Shown one piece after another: positions 10,615 to 23,371 of a DNA stretch of 64,000 nt. The stretch spans positions 1,861,001 through 1,925,000 of the forward strand of contig CALNXK010000008.1 in assembly GCA_942486035.1 (NCBI GenBank), in the 5' to 3' direction. This DNA is from Porites lobata. Lineage: Eukaryota > Cnidaria > Anthozoa > Scleractinia > Poritidae. The position numbers and the translations under genes are program-made. The notes under the pieces are model-generated. The model did no database searches. It was given only the letters and a program-made list of their open reading frames with translations, and was not told where the DNA came from. How positions within the stretch are numbered: position 1 is the first letter of the stretch; each line of letters starts with the position of its first letter.

Positions 10615-13600
10615 GACTTAAAATGTTGAGGGAAAATGGTGCCCTAAATTATCACTATATTAAATTATTTTTATGATATTGTTATTATAATTTTAACTAG
10701 TTTATATTTTATTTTAAATGTAATTATTTAATTGCTATTGTTAAGTGTAGATAATTTAATTTATAAAGTGTGAAGAAAATAACACTTTGTACTTAATCCT
10801 TTGTACCTGATACTTAATCCTTTTCTGTGTAGGGAGTCAGTGAGGTCATCATGATCAACATTCAAAGTATGCTGTTTTCATGATATTGGCTAGGCTGGAA
10901 ATGTTTTGAAATTAGAAAACAAAATTGTCACAACTGATTAATGCAATATTAATTGAAACAAATGATGAGGTCAACAAGTGATTATCATCTAATGAAGTAA
11001 CCACAGGGTTCATACAGATTTTTGGATCCAAAATTTAAGACTTTTCCCAGACTTTTTCCAAAACAATAATTTCTTTTTTCAGTGGTTATAATTCGAGACC
11101 TTAAAAAAAGCAGGAACAAAGCTTTTTTATGATGCACTGCTGCTAACATACAGGCACTGAAGACTGAGTAAGATTTGAGCAAAACGAAAAAAATGTCCTT
11201 CATAAAACACTTGTTGTAGCTTCCAAAAAAAAAACCCTTAAGACTTTTTATCATTTTTCAAGACTTTATCTCTATTTTCCAGACGTTTTCCAGGTCTAGA
11301 AACTTGCTGGGCAAATCTCAAGACTTTAGACGAACCCTGTAACTAGTAATGATGAAGTTGAGTGTTCAGTCAGCCCTCCCTTGATGATGAGCAGCAAGTT
11401 GTACCCCTACATTTAAAGTAAAATTCAACATTTGACAAAGGACAAAAATGAGTACTTTGACTGATGATAGTGGGTGGTGAAACCTTCCTAAATTACATAG
11501 TGTAGAGAAAACATGGTGAAAAATTAAAATATGCTGTAGGGTAAAAGCTTGTTTCTTTTTACTGTCTGCCATTTCTGCATTTTGCTTTTCAATGTCTCAG
11601 TTAAAGTAACAATATTTTTACCAGTTAGAAGTACATATTTTATGTTTTTAAAATGTTGTTATACTGTAACTACTATAACTATGTTTTTAAAAGGTTGTTA
11701 TAATATAACTACTTTCTATTGAAGAAACAATTTGAGTTTATAGTCCTTAATTTGTCAAAACTAGAGCTATTTTTAGTTTTAAGGAAAGTTTTATTATTTT
11801 AAAGAGAAAAGAGGAAATCGAGAAGATTTTTAAATCTAATGTCTAATGTCTTAAAGACATTAGTCCAACATAAAACAGTTGTTGCTCTCTAGAACAGCTG
11901 TTATTTGACAACTGAGAAAAATGATAAAATTTATTACTGATCTCTAGGCACTTTGTGTTATTTATTGTTAAAATGAGATGTCACTTTCTCCCAGAAAGTT
12001 CTATTGTAATGATTTTAAAAGAAAAAAAATATACGTCAGTAAGGTCTAAAGTACACGTAAGTTAATTAATGTTTAGATTGTATGTTAGTTACTTCTCTGT
12101 CAGATTATGGTTCAATTGTTTGTTCATATGGTATTAATAATTTATTTCCTGTACAAAGTATGGATGAACATGATTAATAAATTAAAGTATCTATTAGTGT
12201 GAATGTTAACTAATATTTTATAAGACCAGCTCATTATCCTACCTTACTTCTGTGAAACGTTTTGACTGCGCCAAAGACAATGATTCCCCTATATACCCCT
12301 CTGCAAAATTACATTCATATGTAAAAAAAAGTGTGACCATGTCACACATCACAAATAATTGCTGAAACAATTATGTTCTTTCAGTGGCCACAAATTGTGA
12401 CAATTGTGAAATCCTGAATTTCAAATAGTAAAAGCCACAGATTAACTATCACAGGGCCATAACTGATAGCATGGGAAGTGCTTGGAAAGTTATAAAGATA
12501 TATCTACATTCAAAGAAAACTACCAGGTTAAATTTCATTAATCAGCACAGATTGCATTCACATGGAAACTCTGCAATTTTAATTACCACTGTCCCAGAGC
12601 TATTTACAACAAGATATCAGTAATCCTTTTCCTGCATTGTAGCCATAAGCTATTTAACTAAAATATAAAATTCATTATTTCCTTTTTTTCTCTTTTCCAA
12701 TTGACATGATTTTATTATCATGAAAGTAATCTATTGCATAAAATGCCTATCACTAGTAGCACAGTATTTTGAACAGAAGTTTCCCTACAATAACATTGGA
12801 AATTTTCAGAATAATTACCATTACTTTGCACACCCACAAACTGTTAACAACAGTACCCTAAGAAATACCATTTGAACCACGTTATAGCCGTCTCTGGAAA
12901 AAAGGTTAATTTGATAACTCTTAAAATGGTTCCTCAAAACACAGTAAGCCAAAAATATTGTATTATTATGATTTTAATAAAATATACAACTTTCCAGTGG
13001 TGATAAGGATTGGAAAATGGTGGGAACCGATATTTTTCACCACTGATTCTGCAAGCATACTTTTTAACTATAAATACCCCTGTCACCTTCTCTTAAAATA
13101 TATCCAGCATATAATACTAATGATGATAATTTAATTTGACCGATGCCACTGCATGAATAAAATTAATTTGTGTCTTTTTCTGCAAGAATTTTTTTAAACA
13201 ATTTAAAGTACTGACTAAACCTAATTTGCAGATGGTGAAACATACCATACTTGCTATTGCACTATTGTACCTAAGTCATGCCTAGTGCATAATTATAAAG
13301 TGCCCATAACCTAAAAAGTTTTACTTTTTTTTCAATTCAAAGTACACAAAAAAAATTTGTGATTTGAACACAACATGTTTTTTTTGAATTCTTTTGAAAA
13401 GTTCAAATCTGCCACTATTTTGGCACTTCATCCATCTTAGTCTTCCTCTCTCTTCTCTTAAAAAGGTAAAACATTCCAGTAAAGATGGGTTGAAGTTATC
13501 AGATGCAACAACACTGGTGACCCTAAGAAAGGGATAAGCATGCATAAAATCCTGTTTTTCAGTTCCTGAATAACTGCGGCATATAAATGTCACATATGAG

Positions 13601-13940
13601 CCCTTCACTTTCATGATCAGTGGAATGGCTGAGCCAAAGAAACTGAGACTTTCAAAATTTTACAAAAAACTCATCTTGTTGAAATTGTCAAATTTTTTCA
13701 AAGAAGTTTTTGTAGTAATGTGTTTTTTCAGTTAACATAGTAAAAAAAATATGTTATAGGCACTTAAAACCTGAGCAGATATGCAGAACTTACAGATACA
13801 ACAGCAAGGATTTTGGCACAGATAAACTTAAGAGGTTTAGTTTTGTCTGATCTGCCCTCCCACTGAGACTGTAAAATTTATTTGACTTGTGTATGAAGGG
13901 GTCCCCTTTCATATATTATACTGAAAAAAGAGAACAGATG
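10615..13940. other. TRIM9 3' UTR and downstream spacer, no gene seen
   Basis: This AT-rich stretch follows the TRIM9 stop. Several AATAAA or ATTAAA-type signals occur, for example near 12174-12184, so transcription probably ends in the first 1.6 kb. A MITE with CAGGGTTC / GAACCCTG ends sits at 11004-11339. Open frames here lack splice logic or recognisable domains. The duplicated block begins near 13941. Confidence 0.5.
11004..11339. mobile_element. MITE with CAGGGTTC terminal inverted repeats downstream of TRIM9
   Basis: The left end cagggttcatacagattt is matched by the inverted right end ..agactttagacgaaccctg. The interior repeats aagacttt and cagactttttcc words in both orientations. The CAG..CTG ends recall hAT elements. 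I could not fix an 8-bp duplication. Confidence 0.5.
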
Positions 13941-14074
13941 AGTTGTGAGAAGACTGTTCAGTAAAGCAAGCTGAGAAAAGAACATTTCTCTTTCCTGTCA
14001 CAGGCTAACCAGAATTCCTAAGAAGAGCATTTGCTGACATGTTAGTATGTCATGAGCATTTGTTTGTTGACATC

Positions 14075-14696
14075 TCAATGAAAAAACCGTTTACAAAGAT
14101 AGTTTTGCTGATTCTCCTTTTTGAATCCAAACTGACTGTAAAAAGGAAGCAGAGGATCTTTACACTCAAGACTGGTCTTGTAACATCCTAACTTCTCACT
14201 GAGTAACAGCAAGGTCTCAACAACCCTGGAAGACAACATAGAGAATTTTTGTGTTGGTATTTTTCGTTAAATTAGAGAATGTACTTTATGATGTGGATGC
14301 ATTTACTTCCACATCATCACCTTCATCATCATCATCATCATCATCAACAACAACATCATGAATATTGGTCCAACCAGTGAAAGGTACATGAAAAGGGGGG
14401 CAGGGCAGGAAAAAGGAAAAAGGTAGGGAAATAGAGCCTGTAATAATTTCTTTCATGACCCTCTTTTGCTCACTTTCGGCACGTTTGAGATAATTAGATT
14501 TCGGCTGTCAAGTCAACTAACATTTTTTATGGAGAATTTGCATTGTGGCTTAGTCATGATTGCTCTTTAAATAAGAATTAGCTATGTAATATTGACTACA
14601 TTTGTTTTAATTCTTACTTTTTACCTTTTTGAAATTTCTTACGCTTACTTGTAACAAAAGATCTGTTTTTTTATCTTTTGATGAATAAACTAAGAC

Positions 14697-14729
<33 letters not shown>

Positions 14730-17700
14730 TTATGCAATGACTTTTAAACTACAGCTTGTTTTTTTAAAGATAATGTGAGTCTTTCCAAACATGGATACAC
14801 CTGAAATATCAAACTTTTGCTGGAGCCAGTCAGCAGGATTGCAAAAACATATTCTCTACATGACAAGTTCACAAGGTAGGTCTTCTGTTCCTTCCTCAAC
14901 GCCCCTATGTGTGAACATATAGTGAAGGTATTGTGGATTCCTCTATTTCATGCGCGTGCATGCTGCATATAACCAGTCAAATCTGACCAACTATACCAGG
15001 AGCTGGTATACCAGAACAAGCCGTTTAAAGAAATGATTGCAGGCTCTGCCGCCCTTCCTCTCCCCAGTTTCCTCCCATTTTATTTTCATGTTCGTGTTTT
15101 CTCGACCTGCAGACCCAACTACCTCAGAGCCTGGAACAGGCTACTCCTCAGCAGACCAGTGCTTAACGAATTGAGCTAACCAGGTGGCGGTTAGTAGTTT
15201 AACAAGAAGAACCTCTTGAAAACAGACACCCTTGGAATCATAGAAAACATTGGCAGCAGCTTTTCAAGGTTAGAAATGACAACTCATGGAAAGTGTCTAT
15301 AAGCAGAGGTTTGACTGTACTTACAGTTTTCCAAGTCCTCTCCCTCTACAGCTGTCATCAACGACAATGTCTTCAACTCTCCCTCGCTGTTAATAATAAC
15401 AATTTAGATATTTTGAGAATAACACACAGTAAAGGCTTCAGCATACCACACTTTCTAAATAATCAGGGCACAACATCAACAACAAAAAAACACCTAAACT
15501 TCAAAGATTGCATCATAGTTATTAGAGGAGACTGGTTATGAAAAGCGGCAAACATCAATGATAAATACAATAGTGCTGCAGTTTATGTTCAAAGCACCGT
15601 GAAAGTGGACAATCCTTTGTTTTCTGTTGGCAAATTGTTACGGAATAAATTAATGCAATGTTCTTATTGGTCAATACAATCAAAATGATAGGAATTCTTT
15701 TGAACGTTGTGCACTTTCAGGTCCACAAAAACATATAACAAAGGAGTCTGACGGGTTTCATAACCATTCCACTCAATTACCTATGATTGCATTAATAATT
15801 TTTCTCTACAGTGGCAGAGAGAACATTAAAATGTATGAGGTATTGGCTTTGTTGTTCACAGTGGATTGAAACGTTATGTGACTTGTGACTTGATCAGCCT
15901 GGTCCAGCTTGCTGGAATTTGTTGTTGTATACCCGCTATTCAGGGATGGACTGTGGGCTATCATATAAATTGCTTCCTGTACTTGAAATACTCTTAATGC
16001 ATACTATAAAACTTGAAGATATTGTTGAGCATTTATAGAAAGCCATTTCTGCATACAAAAAAAAGAATTTTTATACATGGTACCTATTGGCAAGTGTGTC
16101 GCAGAATAACTGAACTTGGGACATCCAAGAACAAATCCAGCACGGAGTGAGAGCAGGATTTGAACTGAAATTCCAGTCCACTACACATTAACCACTTGGC
16201 CAGACTGCCAACTTCAATTTCTCTATAATAGTTATTGAATGATAATGCACATTTTCTTTGCTTCTGCTAATGATTATGCTAATTTCTGACTGATCTCTAA
16301 GTTGACTGCCCACCTACCAGCACCCAGAGGGTGGCTGCTTAAATGGAAGTTCAACTGTAGAGTACCACAATAATAGTATTGACTTCACCTAAGTATAAAG
16401 ATACATACTATAGCAATTTCATGAATGAACTTCTGCTCTATGAAAAGTGTTCCACACGCCACAATTTTTGCCAGCTCTGTATCCTCCACCACAATGATAT
16501 AATACGTACCAGGACAAGACTTCATAGCATGGAAACGCTCTAAAGAAATCCAATGGGGAAATATATAAGACCTCTGCAGTAAAAAACTGAATACAGCACC
16601 TGTATTTGCTGTGTGTCAAGTTTTGTGTGTAACCTAAGGTACTGAAAACCTTGATTTAATTTTGCTAGCCACCTTAGATTATTCCTTTCATTATTAAACT
16701 AAACATAAGAGTTGATACTCCTAAAATTTGTTATGATCTGGGTTTTATTCAAAAAACGTACGACCCATTACGTTTTTTATTTATCTTTGAGTTTCTCTGT
16801 ATTTTTTAAGAGATCTAAGGGAGTTTGTAACCTCAATTATTGATAAAAATTCTATGAAAAATTTTTGAAACGTTTTAAGCATCATATTCTAACATCAAAA
16901 GCAACTTCATTTGTATTCCAGAAAACTGCGTTTCTTTGTGATGTTTTATTAACCATTCAGCTGCTTTTGTCACAATTTGTAATTTGGTCCATAAAATTCA
17001 GTCCGTCAATTGTCAATAAATATACCCTCACAAAGAACATTGAAAACAGGGAAGGCTTTTAAATAAGAGCTCAAATATAACCAATTTTTTCCCCTGATTT
17101 TGTGTTTACAAGTGATTGCGTCTACATTATTCACTGGCATCGTTTTCAATTATTTTCATATGCACGATTTATAGAATTTGCATCAAAAAGGACCCTCGGT
17201 TAAATCTCCGGAATATGCTAATAACCGGATAAAGAAATTAGTGATATATTCTAACATCAAAGCAACTCTTTGTAAGAGTTTCTGTGATGTTATAACCCGA
17301 GTAAGATAATTCAGTGTTACATCCTACAAGATGAGCCGTGACGTTCACCGTCTTGCCTCTCACTGCTGTCTGTGACACAAGCCAATTATTAGCATATTCC
17401 GGATATTTTTCTTCTGAAAGTAATCGAGAGTGAAACTTGAAAACAATGCCAGTGAATAATAAGGACCCTCACTTGTAAACACAAAATCTGGGGGAAAAAT
17501 TGGTCACATTTGAGGCCCTATTTATAAGCCTTCCCTGTTTTCAATGTTCTTGAATCTTGCAGGGTATATTTATTGACGATTGATCTCGGGATTGTCAAAT
17601 TTATAAAAAAAATTATCGAGCGGTTTTTTGAAAAGTGCGAAATTTGTAGGCGTGGACCAACTTACGTGCAAAAACTGTAACAAAAGCAGCTAAATGCAAG

Positions 17701-20700
17701 TTAATAAAATTCTTGTTACTCGCTATCGCCCAGAACAATTCCGCTCTTTTTTTGTACACAGTTTTCAATGGAATCAAACCACTATGAGATGAAGCCGCGT
17801 TTCCAAAGCTTATCATTTTCTTAAAAAATTAGCCAATTGTGTGGATACAATGCTATTTCACTGTTTTTATGATGCTTAAAACTTCGTTTCAAAATATTTC
17901 GAAAATGCTCTCATAGAATTTGTTCAAACTCTGCCATAATTGAGGCAATTATGGCAGGTACAAACTCCCTTAAGCGATTTCTTAAAAAAACTCCTGGTAC
18001 AGAGAAACTCAAAGATAAATAAAAAACATAATGGCGTCGTTACGTTGCCATGACGACTCCAATTGCAATAAAACCCAAATCATAAGAAATTTTCATCTTT
18101 ATATAATACAGTTGTGAAAACTTTTTTCCATATCTTTACTCATGGCGACGTAGTAAATACTCAAACTTGGAAGATATCCCCCCAAAATAATCCAGTCGAG
18201 CCACCTTAAGAAAAGGCAAAACTTTGGGTTTTTAACAGTTAAGATGACAATTATCCACTCTAGATACTAGTAATGACTGTAATTGGTTGACACTAAAAGC
18301 TAAACAAAGTATTTACCTAACTAACAAAACTTTTAAAAATTAACTTTCCTGAGGAGAAAAAATGAGCAGCAGTACAAGGGTCCATCTAAGAAGTTTATTT
18401 CTTACTCAGAAAGAGTTCCTTTGTAACATCTCCAACTTTAGTGAGGTTATTTTGAATTGCTGGAAAACCTGGGGAGAAAATTAAAACGTGAGTCATTCAC
18501 AACAAATTTCCACTATGTCCAAAAAACGCTCAACCTTGTGTACAACCTTTTGAAACAAATACAGCACTTTTCTCAACGACAAGGAATCAATTTTGCCATA
18601 ATATGATCTCAGATAAATTAGCACTACACGAATAATATCCCGAGGCAAAGCTTGAGATTCCATGTGCCAAGTTCAGACTGTGGTCTCTCTTGAAAATTGG
18701 TCCTCTGATAGGTACCAACAAGCATAATCTTCATTTTTTCAAGATTAAGTATTAGAAAATTAGTGTGAAGCCAGCTTAGGATATTAGTTAGGTCACTAGT
18801 TAACTGAGCTTGAATTTCACTGACTGACTTGCTTGCAAAATAGATGAGCATAAAGCTTGACGCTACAACCTTGAACTGCCATAAGTAAGTCATTTATGTA
18901 GATGATAAATAATAAAGGGCCACGTATGCTACTCTGGGGGACCCCGAAAGATATAGGCTGGGGCTCAGACAAGACCCCATTAGTGCAAACACTTTGGGTG
19001 AGCATGATGGTTAAATAGGACCTAAACCATTGGACAGTAGAGCGATTCATTCCTAGTGAACTTAACTTATCTAACATGATACTATGATCTAAGGTGTCAA
19101 AGGCCTTGCTTAGGTCTAAAAATATAAGGCCAGTTATTAGTCCTTTGTCAATGTTTTCCAGCAGAGTGTTTGTCAGGTGTGTGAGGCATGTGCATGTAGA
19201 GGGAAGTGGCGAAAGCCGGGTTGGAGAGGAGAAAGAAGCCTGTGTTCCTGTAAATAGCTGTAGACCATACAGTGGACAGCCCGTTCAAGTATTTTGGAGA
19301 AAACTGTAAGTACTGAGATCGGCCGGAAGTTCGATGGATCCAATTTCAAACCAGCTTTGTGAACTGGTGTGATGATAGCATGTTTCCAATCAGCCGGTAG
19401 TGTTCCTTCATTGATTGTTCAGATGCACTTAATCAAAATGTCAATAAAAAAAATGAACTTAAAATTGGCTTTCTAAATTACAAACAACATAGACAATATA
19501 ATCATCACCGTTGTGTGACAGAAAGTCATTGCCCTTCAATCGATATACATGTGAAGGGTAGTTACCCATAACTGTACAAGTTACTGTAAACAAACTCTTT
19601 GAACAATTACTCAGCAAGCAACTCAGTTATGGTTTTAATAACAAACTGTGCGACAAACTAACTGCTTACAGGAAAAACAATAGCTGTGAGACAGCTCTCT
19701 TATCTTTGACTGAGAATTGGAAATTCGCTCTGGATGAGCATAACGTTGTGGGTGTTCTCTCCACGGACATGAGCAAAGCCTTCGATTCACTTTACCATCC
19801 ACTTACACTTGCAAAACTTAAAGCTTATGGTGTTGAGGAAAGAAGTCTGCGATTGATGGGCTCCTACTTCACATACCATTATAACAGGGTCAAGCTAGGA
19901 TCTGTAGTGAGCGAGTGGCAGAGGGTGACCAGGGGATGCCCACAGGGTTATGCATTTGGACCTCTCATCTGGAACATCTTCCAAAACGATTTGACTTATA
20001 CTGTTGATGCGAACATGAATATGTATGCAGATGACCAACAGTTTTATGTCGTTCGCAGCACCCTCTCTGATGTGCATGATGATATTGATGTTTGTGCTGA
20101 GTCAGCATCTTCATGGTACAGAGCTAATTTACTAAAGGGCAATTTGGACAAGTACCAGACAATGGCACTTGGTTGCAGAAGGACATCTATGGACAGTATT
20201 ATGATTGACAAGATTACATAGTTTTTCTTAATTTTAATTAATTTGTTAATTGATTTATTCTTTTTAAATTTATTTTAGTGTCCCCACTTAGTGGTTATAC
20301 ACCGCTATTACAGTTTTGACACTTTAATAAAGGTATCATCATCATCATTTCTACATTACTAATACACCAAGCCATACGGGTGCAGGTGAGGTATAATAGG
20401 GCAAAGGGCATAACATTGATAAGTGAGTAAATTCTGATTTAGGCCCTGTTCACACTCATGCTAGCAAAAAATTTGGAAATTTTGTTATCACCAATTTTTT
20501 GTTTTTACAACTTTTTCCCCTCTGGTCATGTTTGCGAAATAAGATGACCCGACAAAGGATAGCTGTCAAGAATCAAAGGATTTTGTTGCCTGGCAAAAAA
20601 TTGTACGCCTCCAAATGTTCTCAACGGCATCTTTGAAGTTTGGTGGCAGTCGAGAAAATTTTGGTAGTTGGAAAAATCATTCGCACTAGAAATGGCTTCC

Positions 20701-23052
20701 TGTTGACAGATTTTTTTGCAAAACAAACCAAATTTTGCATTGTGTGAACAGGACCTTAGAGTCATGACAAAAACAACATTTACCTTTTTCATAATCATCA
20801 CTGCATAGTGGTCTTAACAACAAATTGTCACCAGGATTATCGATAGACAAACCACGTTTATGTAGTCTACATTCTCCTTTACTGAAGTCAATGTCTTTTA
20901 GAATGTCTTGGTCAAACATGACTACTGAATCTTCTTCCTTCTGCAAAAAAACAGCTTTACATTAGCTATTTAATCTCGACTACAGGTAAAATCGGACGTC
21001 TGGAAAAGCAGGAAACCAGAATCCGGAATAGGAATGGGAATAGGAACAGGAACAGGAAAGGGTAACCGGAACTAGAATAGGAACCGTAATGGGAAGAGGA
21101 ACCTATACTGAAACAGGGACAACATTTATCTTAATTTAAGCTAATTTGGATTTTTAACTTTTTTTAAATTATAATTCCTACTCAGGTATATGCAAAAAAT
21201 AGGGGAAAAAACGAACAAAAATCTGAATAGGAAGGGGAATGGAAACAGTGCATAGAAATATAAAAAGAAATAGAAATAATCATGATTTAAATAAAAAGGT
21301 AGAGAAATAATCAAACAAAGAAGAAACCACTCTTGAAATGTGAATCTAATTATAACCTTTGTTTATCTTTAGCCTGTGACACATTGCATTTTCATGTCAA
21401 ACGAACTTTAACAACATGAAACACTGACCATCGTGGACTTCATGAATAGCAACCGGAAGTTCAATGTTTCGCTTGATGGAACGCTTCTGTCTCACACAAC
21501 GAACCCTTTTACCTTCCACTGTAGGAATTTGAAGTGTCAGAGCACTGGAAGACAGAAAATATCCACTTCCGGTTTCCATTTTCGACGTCCTGGACGTCAA
21601 CGTTCTCGTTGCTTTAATAAGGTCCCTATTGCACTGGGTTTCGGAGAGATACGTGTCCCTTTTTAAGTTGTGGACTGTCTATTCCTGGTTAACTTTCCAA
21701 TTTAGCACAGTACCAGGACCAAACTTGAAGTGTATGGCAGTCTCATGAATGTCTCTGATGGGTGTCTTGTTTACAGATGGTCTGACAAATAATGTTATTA
21801 TGTTTTTAACCTTCTTCCTGCGCGAGACAGAAGGAACCTTAAGATCTGACAACGGCAACACCAGCAAAAATACCACTGAGAAATTGAATTCGGGTCCTAA
21901 TTCAAACTATTTCTCATCTAAATTGTCCAGTCTTTTAAAGATTGGGAAATGAAGCTGGAGACCGCGTCCGCGCTCAGAGAGACGCAATAAAATTTATTGC
22001 CTTGCCGTTCACCTTCTCAAGATAAATCAATAAGATTTGATCATTTCATGTCGTAGTTGTGCATAAACGGTGAACACATACACAGAGAGCGCGATGCACT
22101 TGCATAGCTGTTGCTTTACTTATTAAACTTGCTGCTTTTTTGACCTTCAAGTTGCTATAATATATAGAGATTAAGGGTGAGCATGATACCAGGCTATTTT
22201 TCCTATTTTTCATATAAATTGAATAAGAATTAAAATAATTTAAGGTAAATGATGTGTCTGTTTTTGTATTGGTTCCCATTTACATTATTGTTCCTGGTCT
22301 GTTTCTGTTTCCGTTTCCGGTTCCCGTTCCTGTTCCCATTCCCGTTCCTATTCCGGATTCCGGTTTCCGACTTTTCCAGACGCCCGGTAAAATATACGCT
22401 TTGACTTGGAGGAGAGTACAAGAGCTCCTGACCACAAGACCACTACCACTCCTGATGAGTGGCAGTGGGGTGGGGAGGGCCGGATATGGTAGCTATTACC
22501 CAACACACGACATGTACACATGCATGTAAAACTTTGAGATCAGATTACTGGATCTTTACACTGAAAAATAATAATACCTAGCTAAATGATTATGTAATTT
22601 AAAACAAATACCTCCGTCAATGTCTTAGTGTATCTTCAGCGACTGAGAAACATGTGATTTTAAGAATTTCTAGCATGATATTTTGCCACATCGACACTAC
22701 TAAAAACTAAAGTATTTTTAAACTTTTAAATCCTTCAAATTCGACCTCTTGGAATCATCCAGCCAGGTAAACCTAAATGAATTATTTTGACTTCTTAAAA
22801 GATAACTTAAACTTGAAAAAAAAAGGAATCAATAGTTCTAGCTCAAGTCAATCGTCCTGACCTAAGTTCATATCGTGCAAATTCTGTTTTCAATCAAAAA
22901 TACTTGAATGAGTATTTCTTACACAAACTAAATCGTGGGTCCTAGAAGTGAAACCTAGTTATAAGAATACGTTTAACGAAAGCTATTCTAGTTCTTTAAC
23001 GTCTAATTTCTAACTTACGTATTAGAGAAAACGCTCTTACCGCTTTCGCCAT
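14075..23052 (-). CDS. GNPNAT1: Glucosamine-6-phosphate N-acetyltransferase, copy A, 191 aa
   Basis: Six coding exons on the minus strand: 23041-23052 (only MAKA), 20784-20940, 18406-18468, 16409-16539, 15325-15386, 14075-14225 (TGA at 14075-14077). Phases agree and give 191 aa; the human enzyme has 184. It transfers acetyl from acetyl-CoA to glucosamine-6-phosphate, a step of UDP-GlcNAc synthesis. Family marks: the N-terminal MFDQDILKDIDF..LLLRPLCSDDYEKG block, KFIHEIA, the beta4-alpha3 segment RGRVEDIVVDDSC, the acetyl-CoA loop RGRGLGKL, and a C-terminal LECKD..FYSQFGFKKENQ..YLCKRF. The start is fixed by the tiny exon, the in-frame AAG acceptor and strict conservation of that exon in copy B. 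It is transcribed away from the HECT ligase through a shared 319-bp promoter. Introns carry LINE and DNA-transposon inserts. Confident. Confidence 0.93.
14698..14730. repeat. (TTA)n microsatellite
   Basis: An uninterrupted run of about eleven TTA units in the last intron of GNPNAT1-A. A (CAT)n run lies nearby at about 14318-14345. The second is partly conserved in copy B near 37352-37392 as CTC/CAT repeats. Confidence 0.9.
16731..18085. mobile_element. 1.35-kb foldback (long inverted-repeat) element in GNPNAT1-A
   Basis: The left arm starts ttatgatctgggttttatt and the right arm ends aataaaacccaaatcataa. Both arms can be followed inward for several hundred bases: tatctttgagtttctctg versus cagagaaactcaaagata; gggagtttgtaacctcaatt versus its inverse at about 17940-17975; ggaatatgctaataaccgg versus attagcatattccgg. 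Copy B of the intron lacks it but has an unrelated foldback at the equivalent place. No transposase was seen. Confidence 0.75.
18700..19435 (-). pseudogene. Broken LINE reverse transcriptase fragment, minus strand
   Basis: The minus strand reads, in more than one frame, a non-LTR reverse transcriptase: LPADWK, then FRPISVLTVFSKILERA, then LDKLSSLGMNRSTVQWFRSYL, then FGVPQSS..GPLLFIIYINDL. A frameshift follows, before WLHTNFLILNLEK. The catalytic YADD position reads YAHL, so the enzyme is dead. It is truncated at the 5' end. It lies in a GNPNAT1-A intron and is absent from copy B, so insertion after the duplication is likely. Confidence 0.85.
19545..20350 (+). pseudogene. 5'-truncated LINE reverse transcriptase with (ATC)n 3' tail, plus strand
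   Basis: An open frame to 20221 reads KLFEQLLSKQL, then AYRKNNSCETALLSLTENW, STDMSKAFDSLYH, RGCPQGYAFGPLIWNIFQND and MYADDQQFYV. This is the fingers-palm part of a non-LTR retrotransposon reverse transcriptase with the YADD site kept. The upstream endonuclease is missing. After the stop comes an A/T-rich 3' end, aataaaggta, then tcatcatcatcat (to about 20348), a typical LINE tail. It is head to head with the minus-strand fragment, but the RT motifs differ, so these look like two families. It is absent from copy B. Confidence 0.85.
20441..20756. mobile_element. MITE with AGGnCCTGTTCACAC ends next to GNPNAT1-A exon 2
   Basis: The left end aggccctgttcacactcatg and the right end gcattgtgtgaacaggacct are inverted repeats. 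A diverged version lies at the same place in copy B (41898-42122). It therefore predates the duplication. Its right end lies only 27 bp from the splice donor of exon 2. Confidence 0.65.
20993..22385. mobile_element. 1.39-kb non-autonomous DNA transposon with 8-bp duplication GGTAAAAT
   Basis: GGTAAAAT occurs just outside both ends (20985-20992 and 22386-22393). Copy B shows the empty site (ctacaggtaaatcc, about 42590). Ends: (C)GGACGTCTGGAAAAG on the left and CTTTTCCAGACGCCC on the right. Subterminal arms are runs of GGAAYRGGAA-type words on the left and their complement on the right. No full transposase was seen; the short interior frames lack recognisable domains. The 8-bp duplication suggests hAT or P-like, unproven. 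Confidence 0.8.
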
Positions 23053-23371
23053 GATTGAGGAAAATTTGTCAACAGACGATCACGGGCGCCGGACACCGAC
23101 GCCGGACCGGAGGTTAGATCACACTCCTTATTTGGAAAATACTCTTCGGGGGAAGCCTCTGACCATTGTTACAGTCGTCACGGCAACGAAAATGGCGGCG
23201 TTTTTGTTCTGGAATGGGTGACGAAGAAATAACGCAAACCGCCTGTGAAAGTGTGAAAATGTACAGTTACGAGGTTTCGCTCAAAAGAAACCGTCCTGTT
23301 TTTTGTTTTTGATGTACAAGAAATAATCTTGTTGTTTTTGTCGGAAGGAGAAGGGAGGAGATTTGCTGAGT
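23053..23371. promoter_or_regulatory. Bidirectional promoter, GNPNAT1-A (minus) and HECT ligase (plus)
   Basis: Only 319 bp separate the two start codons. The region is GC-richer than its surroundings. It contains AAAATGGCGGC (about 23189-23199), an exact fit to the YY1 consensus, preceded by GTCACGGCAAC. The region is duplicated at 43679-44205, where the YY1 core reads CTGG instead of ATGG. YY1 use is inferred from the motif. Confidence 0.7.

Larger units (their letters stand above)
13941..23262. repeat. Tandem duplication, block X copy A (GNPNAT1-A and its promoter)
   Basis: This block is repeated in the same orientation at 36988-44205. Homology starts near gttgtgagaagactg(t/c)tcag. It runs through every GNPNAT1 exon and most intron sequence, and ends in the shared promoter near gtgaaagtgtgaaaat (about 23262 versus 44199). 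Copy A is longer because it holds a 1.35-kb foldback, two LINE fragments and a 1.39-kb DNA transposon that copy B lacks. The edges are read by eye. Confidence 0.85.

Noticed and set aside
16135..16215. tRNA gene on the minus strand (ggccaagtggttaa .. ttcaaatcctgc)
   Set aside because: No paired acceptor stem; it recurs diverged in copy B (38790-38890), so it is a SINE relic. The fragment at 15145-15190 and 37430-37470 is judged the same way.
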